From contig NZ_CP019788.1 in the NCBI RefSeq assembly GCF_002022665.1, positions 558,001 to 622,000 on the forward strand: a stretch of 64,000 nucleotides of DNA, in the 5' to 3' direction. The position numbers were made by a program, and so were the translations under genes. This DNA comes from Bartonella sp. JB63. Lineage in GTDB: Bacteria; Pseudomonadota; Alphaproteobacteria; Rhizobiales; Rhizobiaceae. Of the stretch, positions 30,784 through 40,677 are shown in pieces. The notes under the pieces are model-generated. The model did not search any database and was not told the origin of the DNA. It saw nothing but the letters and a program-made list of their open reading frames with translations. Positions within the stretch are counted from its first letter, which is position 1. Every line of letters begins with the position of its first letter.

Positions 30784-32601
30784 ATGTGTGGAATTATTGG
30801 AATTCTTGGAAATAAATCTGTTGCATCCCATTTGATTGATGGTTTGAAGCGTCTTGAATATAGAGGATATGATTCGTCTGGTTTAGCAACAGTGCATAAT
30901 GGGCGTCTTCATCGTGTTCGCGCTGAAGGTAAATTAGTTCATTTAGAAGAAAGGTTAAGAAAAACACCTTTAGGAGGCAATTTAGGGATTGGTCATACCC
31001 GCTGGGCTACACATGGAATTGCAGTGGAAAGAAATGCTCATCCTCATATGACTGAGCGACTTGCGGTTGTTCATAATGGTATTATTGAAAATTTTGTAGA
31101 ACTACAAAAGGAACTCGTTGAGGATGGTTATACCTTCGAAACAGAGACTGATACGGAAGTTATTGCTCATTTGATTACGCGTGAATTAAAAAACGGTCTT
31201 TCTCCACAGGAAGCAACGCAAACAAGTTGGAAAAAATTGCAGGGTGCTTTTGCTCTTGCTCTTATTTTTGAAGGTGAAAACAATCTTATGATTGCTGTTC
31301 GGTCCGGTCCACCTTTAGTGATTGGTTATGGTAGAGATGAGTTTTTTGTAGGATCAGATGCAATTGCTTTAGCTCCATTTACAAATCGTATAAGCTATAT
31401 GGAAGATGGAGATTGTGCAATTATCAGGCGTGAAGGAATAAAAATTTATGATACGGATAATCAGCTGATAAAACGTCCTATTACAAAATTATTTGAAGGA
31501 TCTTTGCTTGTTTCCAAAGGTCATCATCGTCATTTTATGCGTAAAGAAATGTTTGAGCAGCCTGAAGTTGTCTCACATAATTTGGCGCATTATTTTGATT
31601 TGAGAAAATACACTGTGTTTGAAAATTTGATTGATTGGAGGAATATTAATAGAATATTATTCGCTAGTTGTGGAACAGCTTATTATTCAACTTTAGTTGC
31701 GCGTTATTGGTTTGAGAATTTTTCTGCTTTAAGTATTGATAATGATGTAGCCTCTGAATTCCGTTATCGTGAACCACCGATAACACCTGATGTGTTATCG
31801 GTGTTTGTTTCTCAGTCTGGTGAAACAGCTGATACGTTGGCATCTTTACGCTACTGCCGAAATATTGGTGTAAAAACAGCAACAGTTGTGAATGTTATGC
31901 AGTCAACGATGGCAAGAGAAGCTGATTTTGTTTTACCGACATTCGCAGGTCCAGAAATTGGTGTTGCTTCAACAAAAGCTTTTACTTGTCAATTATCCAC
32001 CCTTGCTGCGATGGCGCTTAGTGCAGCTAAGCAGCGTGGATATCTTTCAAAAAAAACGGAACAACAATTAGTTCAGCAATTAGCAGAAGTACCTCGGATT
32101 TTCAATGAGGTTTTAAAGCTGGATGAAAAAATTGAACAATTATGTCGTAGTTTAGTAAATGCAAAAAGTGTACTTTATCTTGGGCGAGGCGTTTCTTATC
32201 CAATTGCTTTAGAGGGAGCACTCAAACTGAAAGAGCTTTCTTATATTCATGCTGAAGGTTATGCTGCTGGTGAATTAAAACATGGGCCGATTGCACTAAT
32301 TGATGAAAAAATACCAGTTATTATTGTTGCACCTTATGATAGATGGTTTGAAAAAACATTTTCTAATATGCAAGAAGTGGCTGCACGCAATGGACGTATT
32401 ATTTTGATAACGGATAAAAAGGGAGAAGCTGCAACTCATTTTAATTCTTCATCAACTATTATTTTACCAGATGTTCCAGAATTTATTGCTCCTATTATTT
32501 ATGCTTTGCCTATTCAGTTAATTGCTTATCATACAGCTGTTTTATTGGGAACAGATGTTGATCAACCACGTAATTTGGCAAAATCAGTGACTGTCGAGTA
32601 A
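30784..32601 (+). CDS. glmS: Glutamine-fructose-6-phosphate aminotransferase
   Basis: First step of hexosamine synthesis: fructose 6-phosphate plus glutamine to glucosamine 6-phosphate and glutamate. It has 605 residues. The N-terminal glutaminase has the catalytic Cys right after the initiator Met (MCGIIGILGN) and LGIGHTRWATHG; the C-terminal part has two SIS sugar-isomerase domains (SCGTAYYSTLVARYW, VSQSGETADTLASLRY) and the end LAKSVTVE. In many bacteria glmS mRNA carries a riboswitch or is sRNA-controlled; in the 170-base leader no glmS ribozyme was recognised. It follows glmU and is convergent with recG. Confidence 0.98.
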   Translation: MCGIIGILGNKSVASHLIDGLKRLEYRGYDSSGLATVHNGRLHRVRAEGKLVHLEERLRKTPLGGNLGIGHTRWATHGIAVERNAHPHMTERLAVVHNGIIENFVELQKELVEDGYTFETETDTEVIAHLITRELKNGLSPQEATQTSWKKLQGAFALALIFEGENNLMIAVRSGPPLVIGYGRDEFFVGSDAIALAPFTNRISYMEDGDCAIIRREGIKIYDTDNQLIKRPITKLFEGSLLVSKGHHRHFMRKEMFEQPEVVSHNLAHYFDLRKYTVFENLIDWRNINRILFASCGTAYYSTLVARYWFENFSALSIDNDVASEFRYREPPITPDVLSVFVSQSGETADTLASLRYCRNIGVKTATVVNVMQSTMAREADFVLPTFAGPEIGVASTKAFTCQLSTLAAMALSAAKQRGYLSKKTEQQLVQQLAEVPRIFNEVLKLDEKIEQLCRSLVNAKSVLYLGRGVSYPIALEGALKLKELSYIHAEGYAAGELKHGPIALIDEKIPVIIVAPYDRWFEKTFSNMQEVAARNGRIILITDKKGEAATHFNSSSTIILPDVPEFIAPIIYALPIQLIAYHTAVLLGTDVDQPRNLAKSVTVE

Positions 32602-32790
32602 AAAATGACTTAATTTTAAAGAACTATAAAAATTATAAAAGAGCATCTACAATAGATATAAAAAACGTTTTATTTTATTGAAACTACTTTTAGATATATC
32701 ATCACAGAATATTTTTGCTTATTGGGTATATTAGAATCTTTTTTAAGAACTGATTTTTGGTGATTTTATTGAAAAAATTATTTTAAAAAA

Positions 32791-34896
32791 TTAACCTGCA
32801 CATAATAGCTGAACCGCATCATCACGTCCAAAAAGATACAGAAGCAATCGTACAGCTTGTCCTTGTTCTGAAGAAAGATTAGGATCGCGTTTTAAAAATA
32901 AATGCGCATTCTTCTTTGCTATAAGTAGAAGATCACTATGTACTGCAAGGTTTGCTATATAGAATTCAGGCATACCGGATTGTCGTGTTCCTAAAAGTTC
33001 GCCTTCACCCCGTAAACGCAAATCCTCTTCAGCAATTTTAAAACCATCTTCTGTATTTCGCATGATATTAAGACGTGCTTCAGCTGTTTTGGTGAGAGGG
33101 CCTTTGTATATTAGAATACAGGAGGATTTTTTATCTCCTCGTCCAACACGTCCACGTAATTGGTGCAGTTGTGCAAGGCCGAAATGTTCTGCATGTTCTA
33201 TAATAATGATTGAAGCATCAGGAATATCCACTCCCACTTCAATGACTGTAGTTGCAACCAAAATACATATATTTGCATTTTTAAAAGATGTCATTACTGC
33301 TTCTTTTTCATTAGTAGACATCTTTCCATGTATCATACCGACGCGAGCACCAAACTGTTTTTGTAAGCTCGCAAAACGACTTTCAATGGAAGTAAGCTCG
33401 AGAGCTATAGATTCTTCTACAATAGGACAGATCCAATAAATTTTTTCTTTTTTTTGTAACGCAGTAGCAATTCGTTCTATAAGTTCATTGATCCGTTCTG
33501 AAGGAATTGTGGCGGTTGTAATGGGTTGCCGTCCAATTGGTTTGTCTGTAATTTTTGATACGTCCATATCACCATAAGATGTTAGTACCAACGTACGTGG
33601 AATAGGGGTCGCTGTCATAACAAGCATGTCAGGTTTATTGCCTTTTACTGTAAGGGTAAGACGTTGATGTACACCAAAACGATGCTGCTCATCAATAATA
33701 GTTAAGGCAAGATTATTATAGGTAACATTTTCCTGTATCAGAGCGTGGGTACCAATAATGATAGAAGTTTCTCCTGATAAAATAGCATCAAGGATATTTG
33801 CGCGCACTTTCCCTTTTTCTCGTCCGGTTAATAGAGTTGTTTGTAAACCGATTTTTTCAGCAAAAGGAGTGATTGTAGCAAAGTGTTGTCGAGCAAGGAC
33901 TTCTGTTGGAACCATTAAGGCTGATTGCCCTCCATTTTCGGCAATTTGAGCTATTGCCATCAGTGCAACTATAGTTTTTCCTGTTCCTACATCGCCTTGA
34001 AGAAGCCTTAACATGGGTTCAGGTGAGGCTAAGTCACTTTCAATATCTTTTATTGCTTTTATTTGTCCATTTGTAAGCTGGAAAGGCAGGATTTCAAGTA
34101 GTTTTTTAGTATAAGCACCTGTTGGTGGACGGGAAGTCCCTGAAAGTGATTTAGTTTCTAAGCGCACAAGACCAAGAGCTATTTGACTCGCAAAAAATTC
34201 ATCATAGGCAAGGCGCTTACGCGCTGCACTTTCTAAACTGAGATCATCAGGATTAATAGGGGCATGAATACGTCGTAAAGCAACAGAAAAAGAAGAAAAA
34301 TTGTGCTCCTTTTTTACACTTTCCTCTATCCATTCTGGTAAGGGAGGAATATGTTCGAGAGCTTTTTGCATTACGCGTCTTAATGTTTTTGTAGAGAGCC
34401 CGGCAGTAGAGGGATAGACTGGTTCAATGAATGGAATTTGATTTAATTGTTCATGAAAAACTATATGATCAGGATGAATCATTGAGAGCTGTCCTTTAAA
34501 CCGCTCTACTTTACCTGATACGATTACTTTTTTTCCTTCTGGCAATTGCTTTTCTAGCCAAGAGCGTTGAGCATGAAAAAATATTAAATTTATTGTACCT
34601 GTTTGATCATGACCGATGACATGGTAAGGCGATCGGGTATGATTCGTTGGTGGTATATGTTGATCGATAGTAATATCAAGAGTAACAATATCTCCTTCTT
34701 GTGCGAAAGCAATGCCGGGTTGTTTTCTACGGTCTATAACAGAATGAGGCATCAATCGGAGAATATCAATAAGAGTGGGTTCACGTTGAATAAGATTGAT
34801 ATTTAAAACTTTGGCAATTAAAGAACATATTTTTATATTAATTCCTGCAAGGGTGTTAATAGAGGTAAAGAGTGGATTCAGAAGGCTTGGACGCAT
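32791..34896 (-). CDS. recG: ATP-dependent DNA helicase RecG
   Basis: Branch-migration helicase that regresses stalled replication forks and processes Holliday junctions. It has 701 residues: an N-terminal wedge/OB domain, Walker A LLQGDVGTGKTIVALMA, the DEAH-type box as IIDEQHRFGVHQR, the motif VMTATPIPRTL, and the TRG region near the C-terminus (LHQLRGRVGRGDKKSSC). Complete. It starts at ATG 34896. It is convergent with glmS across a 189-base gap and divergent from dnaE. Confidence 0.97.
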   Translation of the reverse strand: MRPSLLNPLFTSINTLAGINIKICSLIAKVLNINLIQREPTLIDILRLMPHSVIDRRKQPGIAFAQEGDIVTLDITIDQHIPPTNHTRSPYHVIGHDQTGTINLIFFHAQRSWLEKQLPEGKKVIVSGKVERFKGQLSMIHPDHIVFHEQLNQIPFIEPVYPSTAGLSTKTLRRVMQKALEHIPPLPEWIEESVKKEHNFSSFSVALRRIHAPINPDDLSLESAARKRLAYDEFFASQIALGLVRLETKSLSGTSRPPTGAYTKKLLEILPFQLTNGQIKAIKDIESDLASPEPMLRLLQGDVGTGKTIVALMAIAQIAENGGQSALMVPTEVLARQHFATITPFAEKIGLQTTLLTGREKGKVRANILDAILSGETSIIIGTHALIQENVTYNNLALTIIDEQHRFGVHQRLTLTVKGNKPDMLVMTATPIPRTLVLTSYGDMDVSKITDKPIGRQPITTATIPSERINELIERIATALQKKEKIYWICPIVEESIALELTSIESRFASLQKQFGARVGMIHGKMSTNEKEAVMTSFKNANICILVATTVIEVGVDIPDASIIIIEHAEHFGLAQLHQLRGRVGRGDKKSSCILIYKGPLTKTAEARLNIMRNTEDGFKIAEEDLRLRGEGELLGTRQSGMPEFYIANLAVHSDLLLIAKKNAHLFLKRDPNLSSEQGQAVRLLLYLFGRDDAVQLLCAG

Positions 34897-35266
34897 ACGA
34901 AAATTTAGCTCTCTTTGTTTATTTTCTAGTATTTAGAAAAAATTTTTTTAATATAAATTACGCAATGTATGAGAAGTTAGTTGTATTATTGTTTTCGACT
35001 TCGATCATAAAATTAAATAGTCTGATAATGAAGAAAATAAGAACATGATAAAAAGATAATGAACATTAGTCATTTTATATGATACTCTACTTTATGTTTA
35101 TATGAGTTTTTTATTATAGCTATAGTGATTTATGGATATCAATGAAATTAATACGTCTTCTAGACATTCTAGAATGCTAGAATTGTAGCTTTGGTATGAA
35201 TCAAAAGTAGTTCTTTAAAAGAATAAAAATTGCAATTTGGCATCTATTTTTAGGGAAATAGTGCAA
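34897..35266. promoter_or_regulatory. Divergent regulatory region, recG / dnaE
   Basis: 370 bases between the starts of recG and dnaE with no gene. The main feature is a cluster of three CTAG cores at 35160, 35169 and 35177, including the perfect 12-base palindrome CATTCTAGAATG (35165-35176) and a repeated CTAGAAT (35169-35175 and 35177-35183), about 90 bases before the dnaE start. This may be a regulator site. No SOS box pattern is present. No lolC/lolD genes, which precede dnaE in some relatives, are seen. Confidence 0.35.
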
Positions 35267-38200
35267 GTGTCAGGAAAAAAAAGAAAAACACTAAATAATA
35301 AAGATTCTCTCCCTCGTTTTATTCATTTGAGGGTACATTCGGCTTACTCACTTCTTGAGGGTGCTTTAAAGATCAAGCAAATCATTCAGCACGCAATTTC
35401 TGATCATATGCCTGCTATAGCTATTACGGATACAAATAATTTATTTGGTGCTTTAGAATTTTCACAATACTGTTTTGCTGATGGTATTCAACCTATTATT
35501 GGTTGTCAGCTTGCTATTGATTTTGGTGATGAAAATTGTAACTCGTCTTTAGCTAAATTGCGCCATCCTTCTGATTATTCTTCCATCGTATTATTTGCTG
35601 CTAGTGAAACAGGTTATGCACATTTGGTTCGACTTGTTAGTCGCGCGTATCTTGATAAGAATGATACTGATCTTCCTCACATTAAAGCTAATTTGCTCTT
35701 GACTCATCATGAAGGAATTATAGCTTTAACTGGTGGCCGAAGTGGTCCGATTAATTCGGCTTTGGCTGAAGATAGAAAAGAACGAGCTGTTGAGCGTTTA
35801 ACTTATTTGAAGAAAATCTTTGGTGATCGTCTTTATGTTGAATTACAAAGACATGGTTCTTATGATAAGAAGGTAGAAGCAGCTCTCGTTGAATTAGCTT
35901 ATAACTATGAGATTCCTCTTGTTGCTACTAATGAAGCGTTTTTTCTCAATAAAGAAGGATATGCTGCTCATGATGCACTTATGGCAGTTGCGGAAGGACA
36001 AGTTGTCTCTAACCCAGATCGTAAACGTGTGACACCAGATCATTATTTAAAGTCGCAAGATGAAATGATTTCATTGTTTTCTGATCTTCCAGAAGCTTTG
36101 GAAAATAGCGTTGAAATTGCTTTACGTTGTCATGCTTATGCACCAATTAGAAAACCAATTTTGCCCCGCTTTATAGAGAAATCTGCAGATATATCTTGTA
36201 TTTTAGAAGCAGAAGCTAAAGAGTTATTAAATCAGGCTGCAGCAGGTTTAAAAATGCGTCTTGAGACAATTGGTTTGGCAGAAGGTTATACAATCGCAGA
36301 TTATGAGCAGCGGCTTAATTATGAAATTTCAATTATTACACGGATGCAATTTTCTGGTTATTTTCTCATTGTTTCGGATTTTATCAAATGGGCAAAAGCT
36401 CAAGATATTCCCGTCGGTCCAGGGCGTGGTTCTGGTGCTGGCTCGCTCGTTGCTTATGCGTTGACTATTACCGATGTTGATCCTTTGCGCTTTTCTCTTT
36501 TATTTGAACGTTTTCTTAATCCAGATCGTGTTTCTATGCCAGATTTTGATATTGATTTTTGTCAAGAACGACGCGAAGAGGTTATTCGTTATGTTCAGAA
36601 AAAATATGGCTTTGATCAAGTAGCACAGATCATTACATTTGGTAAATTGCAAGCACGTGCAGTATTGCGTGATGTTGGTCGTGTTTTAGAAGTACCTTAT
36701 CGTCAGGTAGACTATCTTACAAAATTAGTTCCAGCTACTCCTGGTAGTAATGTTGAGTTAGCACAAGCTATTATCGATGAACCAAAATTTGAAGAAGAAA
36801 AGAAAAAGGATCCTGTTATTGGGCGTATGTTGGATATAGCGCTTCAACTAGAAGGACTCTATCGTCATGCCTCCACTCACGCTGCAGGAATTGTTATCGG
36901 TGATCGTTCATTATCAGAGCTTGTGCCGATGTATCGTGATCCACGCTCTGATATGCCTGTAACTCAATTTAACATGAAATATGTTGAACAGTCTGGGTTG
37001 GTAAAATTTGATTTTCTAGGTTTAAAAACGCTTACTGTTTTAAAAATGGCTGTGGATTTTGTTAGACGAAAAGGTACAAAAGTAGATTTATCGCATATTC
37101 CCCTTAATGATGAAGTGACCTACGCTATGATGTCACGTGGTGAGACTGTTGGCGTGTTTCAAGTTGAAAGTACCGGTATGCGTAAAGCACTTATCGGAAT
37201 GAGACCAGATTGCATTGAAGATATTATTGCGCTTTTAGCACTTTATCGTCCTGGTCCGATGGAAAATATTCCGATATATAATACACGTAAGCATAAAGAA
37301 GAAGAAATTGCCTCTATTCATCCTAAAATAGACCATTTGGTTAAGGAAACGCAAGGTGTTATTGTTTATCAAGAACAAGTGATGCAGATTGCTCAAGTGC
37401 TTGCTGGTTATTCACTTGGAGAAGCAGATTTATTGCGTAGGGCTATGGGTAAAAAAATCCATAAGGAAATGCAAGAACAACGTACACGTTTTGTAAGTGG
37501 GGCTGTTGATGGTGGTATTGATAAGGATCAAGCTAATGTTATCTTTGATCTTTTAGCGAAATTTGCAGATTACGGTTTTAATAAGTCGCATGCTACTGCT
37601 TACGCAATTGTTTCTTATCATACAGCTTATATGAAAGCACACCATCCTGTAGAGTTTTTGGCAGCATCTATGACATATGATATGACAAATACGGATAAGC
37701 TAAATGATTTTCGACGTGAGGCATTAAGATTAGGAATTGAGGTTATTGCGCCTTGTGTGCAAACATCACACCGCATTTTTGAAGTTGGTGAGAATTGTAT
37801 TTATTATTCCCTTTCTGCCGTTAAAGGAGTAGGAGATGTAGTTGTTGATCATATTGTGGCTTGTCGTGGAGACAAGCCTTTTAGGGATTTGGAAGATTTC
37901 TGTGAACGTGTTGATCCTCGTATTGTGAACAAGCGTGCTATGGAAAGTTTGATTTATGCTGGTGCTTTTGATTGTTTTAATGTTGCACGTGAAGTTCTAT
38001 TGGCAAGCCTTTTAACTCTTAATGCACGTGCTCTTCGTATTCTTGATAATAATTCCAGCGGCCAAATTGATATATTTGGCATGATAGGTGGATTAAAAGA
38101 GCCTTTGATTTTATCTAAAGCTTCTCCTTGGTCTCCAGCTGAGAAACTCCATTATGAATTTCAGGCAATAGGCTTTTATTTTTCTGCTCATCCTTTGATT

Positions 38201-38755
38201 GAGTATCAAGATGTTCTTATTAAAAAACGTGTTCAGACTTGGAACAATTTTTCTGCTTCAGTTAAAGGAGGAGCAACCGTTGCCCGTCTTGCTGGAACTA
38301 TTGTAGCAAAAAAAATTCGCAAAACAAGATCTGGTAAAAAAATGGGAGTTATTCAGTTTTCTGATATAAGTGGGCAGTATGAAGCAGTTATATTTTCTGA
38401 AGGACTTTCTGTATATGGAGATATGCTGGAGCCTGGAAAGTCTTTTATCATTACAGTTATTGCAGAGGATCGTTCTGAGGGAATTAGTTTACGTATTGAA
38501 ACAATTCAATCCTTAGAAGAACAGTCACTGCAACATCATAAAATGATGCGTCTTTTCATAAAAACAACAGATATGCTTCCACAAATTGAGCAAAATTTAG
38601 ATTCTAAAGGCAATGGAGAGGTAGCAATTATACTGATACAAGAGAATGGAGTTCGAGAAGTTGAGATAGCCCTTCCCAAAAAGTATAAAGTCGATTCACG
38701 CGTAGTCAATGCTATGAAAGCTCTTCCGGGTATTGTAGATGTCGAGTTGAGTTAA
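35267..38755 (+). CDS. dnaE: DNA polymerase III alpha subunit
   Basis: Catalytic subunit of the replicative DNA polymerase. It has about 1162 residues. The N-terminal PHP domain begins FIHLRVHSAYSLLEGALKI. The catalytic PDFDIDF motif is near residue 425 (SMPDFDIDFCQERREEVI), with the GPGRGSGAGSLVAYAL block before it and KFDFLGLKTLTVL after it. The C-terminal part has helix-hairpin-helix (VKGVGDVVVDHI) and OB-fold segments. The start is uncertain: the GTG at 35267 is favoured since AGGGAA lies about nine bases before it; a TTG ten codons earlier is also open. It has no dnaQ fusion, and it is the DnaE1 type. It stands between recG and the convergent monooxygenase gene. Confidence 0.97.
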   Translation: MSGKKRKTLNNKDSLPRFIHLRVHSAYSLLEGALKIKQIIQHAISDHMPAIAITDTNNLFGALEFSQYCFADGIQPIIGCQLAIDFGDENCNSSLAKLRHPSDYSSIVLFAASETGYAHLVRLVSRAYLDKNDTDLPHIKANLLLTHHEGIIALTGGRSGPINSALAEDRKERAVERLTYLKKIFGDRLYVELQRHGSYDKKVEAALVELAYNYEIPLVATNEAFFLNKEGYAAHDALMAVAEGQVVSNPDRKRVTPDHYLKSQDEMISLFSDLPEALENSVEIALRCHAYAPIRKPILPRFIEKSADISCILEAEAKELLNQAAAGLKMRLETIGLAEGYTIADYEQRLNYEISIITRMQFSGYFLIVSDFIKWAKAQDIPVGPGRGSGAGSLVAYALTITDVDPLRFSLLFERFLNPDRVSMPDFDIDFCQERREEVIRYVQKKYGFDQVAQIITFGKLQARAVLRDVGRVLEVPYRQVDYLTKLVPATPGSNVELAQAIIDEPKFEEEKKKDPVIGRMLDIALQLEGLYRHASTHAAGIVIGDRSLSELVPMYRDPRSDMPVTQFNMKYVEQSGLVKFDFLGLKTLTVLKMAVDFVRRKGTKVDLSHIPLNDEVTYAMMSRGETVGVFQVESTGMRKALIGMRPDCIEDIIALLALYRPGPMENIPIYNTRKHKEEEIASIHPKIDHLVKETQGVIVYQEQVMQIAQVLAGYSLGEADLLRRAMGKKIHKEMQEQRTRFVSGAVDGGIDKDQANVIFDLLAKFADYGFNKSHATAYAIVSYHTAYMKAHHPVEFLAASMTYDMTNTDKLNDFRREALRLGIEVIAPCVQTSHRIFEVGENCIYYSLSAVKGVGDVVVDHIVACRGDKPFRDLEDFCERVDPRIVNKRAMESLIYAGAFDCFNVAREVLLASLLTLNARALRILDNNSSGQIDIFGMIGGLKEPLILSKASPWSPAEKLHYEFQAIGFYFSAHPLIEYQDVLIKKRVQTWNNFSASVKGGATVARLAGTIVAKKIRKTRSGKKMGVIQFSDISGQYEAVIFSEGLSVYGDMLEPGKSFIITVIAEDRSEGISLRIETIQSLEEQSLQHHKMMRLFIKTTDMLPQIEQNLDSKGNGEVAIILIQENGVREVEIALPKKYKVDSRVVNAMKALPGIVDVELS

Positions 38756-38831
38756 AAATGAAAAGAGGTTAGTAATTTTGGTTACTCAAAGCGATCTCAC
38801 TATAACTTGTGTAGACTTTCTATTACATACT

Positions 38832-40082
38832 TTATATTATCATTTTTTTCAGGTTCATGGCATCATAAGTATATAGCCAATCAAGACGAGACATAATATT
38901 TTCTGCTGTATGGGTTTTCATAAATAAATTACGAGCAATTGCTATAGGCCCAGTTGCATGATAGACAAATCTATTAAAATCTCCACGTTTTTTTACAGCT
39001 GTAACCCGCGGTCTGCGTATTTTTTCATAAAGTGTAGTAGCTTCAGTAAGTGAGAGATTATTCAGAGAGAGGATTTCTGCTAATGTAGCAGCATCCTCTA
39101 TTGCCATAGCGGCACCTTGTGCTGCGAAGGGCAAAAATGCATGTGCACAATCACCCACGAATACTTGCTGTTGTAGACCTAAAAAACGATTATATTTCAT
39201 TTGAAATAGTGGCCAATAGCTCCACTCATCAATATGATTAAAGATTTGAAGAATTTCAGGATTCCAATCATTAAAAAGAGATTTGAGTGTTTCTTTATTT
39301 CCTGTTTTTTTCCATTCTTTTCCTGGATTTTCTCCATGAGTGATGGCTACAAAATTAATTTTTTTTTCTGACTGAATGGGATAAGCAACAAGATGATTTT
39401 TAGGTCCTATCCAAGCAGTAATTGTTTTTATATTTTGTAATAAAGAATGAAAATTTAGAGGAAGACTTTCAAATGCTCTCGTTGCTCGCCATGCAATAAA
39501 GTTGCTAAAACTAGCTTTTTCATGAAAAGGAGAAAACTGTCGTAATGCTGACCACACACCATCACATCCAATAAGAAGTGGTGTTGAATAAAATTGATAT
39601 CGTCTGGTTCTAGTTTTTTCTTCTATTATGATTGTTTTTATTTCAATATTGTCGGTTACAGATTGAGTAGATGATACAATTTTTTCTCCCATTTTGTATT
39701 TGATGAGAGGATTTTTAATAATAGCATTGTATAAAACTTTTTGTAAATCAGCTCGATGAATTGTAATATAAGGAGATTTCCAACGTTTTTCAGATAAATC
39801 AATAAGGTCAGCATGCAGATGCGTTTTCAAAGATATACCATCTTTTAATTCAAGGAAATGCGGTTTAATACCCAATTTAATGAGATTATTAAGAACTCCC
39901 CAACGAGCGAGAATGCGTGTTGCATTTGGAGTAATTTGAATACCAGAACCAATACTATCAAGCTGTTTACGCTTTTCAATAATAGTACTTGCAATTCCTT
40001 TATGAGCAAGTGCTAAGGCAGAGCTTAATCCTGCAATACCTGCTCCAATGATGATTGGAGATTGATCTTTCAGTTGTTTCAT
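38832..40082 (-). CDS. FAD-dependent monooxygenase, salicylate hydroxylase-like
   Basis: Class A flavoprotein monooxygenase, 416 residues, that would hydroxylate an aromatic substrate using NAD(P)H and O2. It has the N-terminal Rossmann fingerprint IIGAGIAGLSSALALAHKG, the DG motif in LIGCDGVWSALRQF, and the second FAD motif GDCAHAFLPFAAQGAAMAIED. Closest by look are salicylate or 3-hydroxybenzoate hydroxylases and UbiH-like enzymes; the substrate cannot be told. The gene starts at ATG 40082, 21 bases after the stop of the zinc-finger gene upstream, so the pair is probably an operon. In relatives a similar pair has been annotated only by homology. Confidence 0.88.
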   Translation of the reverse strand: MKQLKDQSPIIIGAGIAGLSSALALAHKGIASTIIEKRKQLDSIGSGIQITPNATRILARWGVLNNLIKLGIKPHFLELKDGISLKTHLHADLIDLSEKRWKSPYITIHRADLQKVLYNAIIKNPLIKYKMGEKIVSSTQSVTDNIEIKTIIIEEKTRTRRYQFYSTPLLIGCDGVWSALRQFSPFHEKASFSNFIAWRATRAFESLPLNFHSLLQNIKTITAWIGPKNHLVAYPIQSEKKINFVAITHGENPGKEWKKTGNKETLKSLFNDWNPEILQIFNHIDEWSYWPLFQMKYNRFLGLQQQVFVGDCAHAFLPFAAQGAAMAIEDAATLAEILSLNNLSLTEATTLYEKIRRPRVTAVKKRGDFNRFVYHATGPIAIARNLFMKTHTAENIMSRLDWLYTYDAMNLKKMII

Positions 40083-40103
40083 ATCAAAGAAACAGAAAAT
40101 ATC

Positions 40104-40352
40104 TTATAAAGAATTTTGGAGATGATATGTGCAGCCTGTAGGATTTGTTTGATCATGTGATAGTGTATGATTATAGCGATAAAGTGTTGAGCAATAGGGG
40201 CAATTTTTTTCATCAGCTGCTCCTATTTCAATAAAAATATGAGGATGATCGAATGGTTGTGTGGCACCTATACACATAAACTCTTTTACACCAATTTCGA
40301 TTATTTTATATCCATTATCATTTTGGAAATACGGAATATTGTGATCAGTCAT
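40104..40352 (-). CDS. Zinc-finger CHCC-type small protein
   Basis: An 82-residue protein of the zf-CHCC family, related to the NDUFS6-like accessory subunit of complex I. Zinc ligands are visible: Cys in FMCIGATQPFDHPHIFIEIG, the His of DHPH, and the pair in NCPYCSTLYRY. The family is frequent in alphaproteobacteria and is often next to the monooxygenase gene found here downstream. Its role in bacteria is not well defined. It starts at ATG 40352. Confidence 0.85.
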   Translation of the reverse strand: MTDHNIPYFQNDNGYKIIEIGVKEFMCIGATQPFDHPHIFIEIGAADEKNCPYCSTLYRYNHTLSHDQTNPTGCTYHLQNSL

Positions 40353-40677
40353 AGTGCATAAACTCCAGATAAATTATCCTGATAATTCATGATTTAGATC
40401 ATGTATTTTAATTATTATTTTGTAATACAACACACTATAATACAAGACGCTTTTTAAGACAATTTACAAATGAAGATGTTTTCAATTGTTTTAAAATATT
40501 CATATAAGTAATATAAAGAGAGCTAGTCATTATATTATTGATTAAAGCAAAATCTTTGAAGTTTTTGTAGTTTACAAGATTTCATAAAAATAGATCAAAT
40601 AAAAATTTTTATCTTCATAAGAGCGAGATTTTTATTCTGTAAAGGTCTCTATAAAATATAAAGCGGCTTATGAATAT
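40353..40677. other. Divergent gap before the ppk remnant
   Basis: 325 AT-rich bases between the zinc-finger gene and the start of the ppk pseudogene. No ORF and no clear promoter or terminator were found. It presumably holds promoters for the minus-strand pair and formerly for ppk. Confidence 0.4.
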
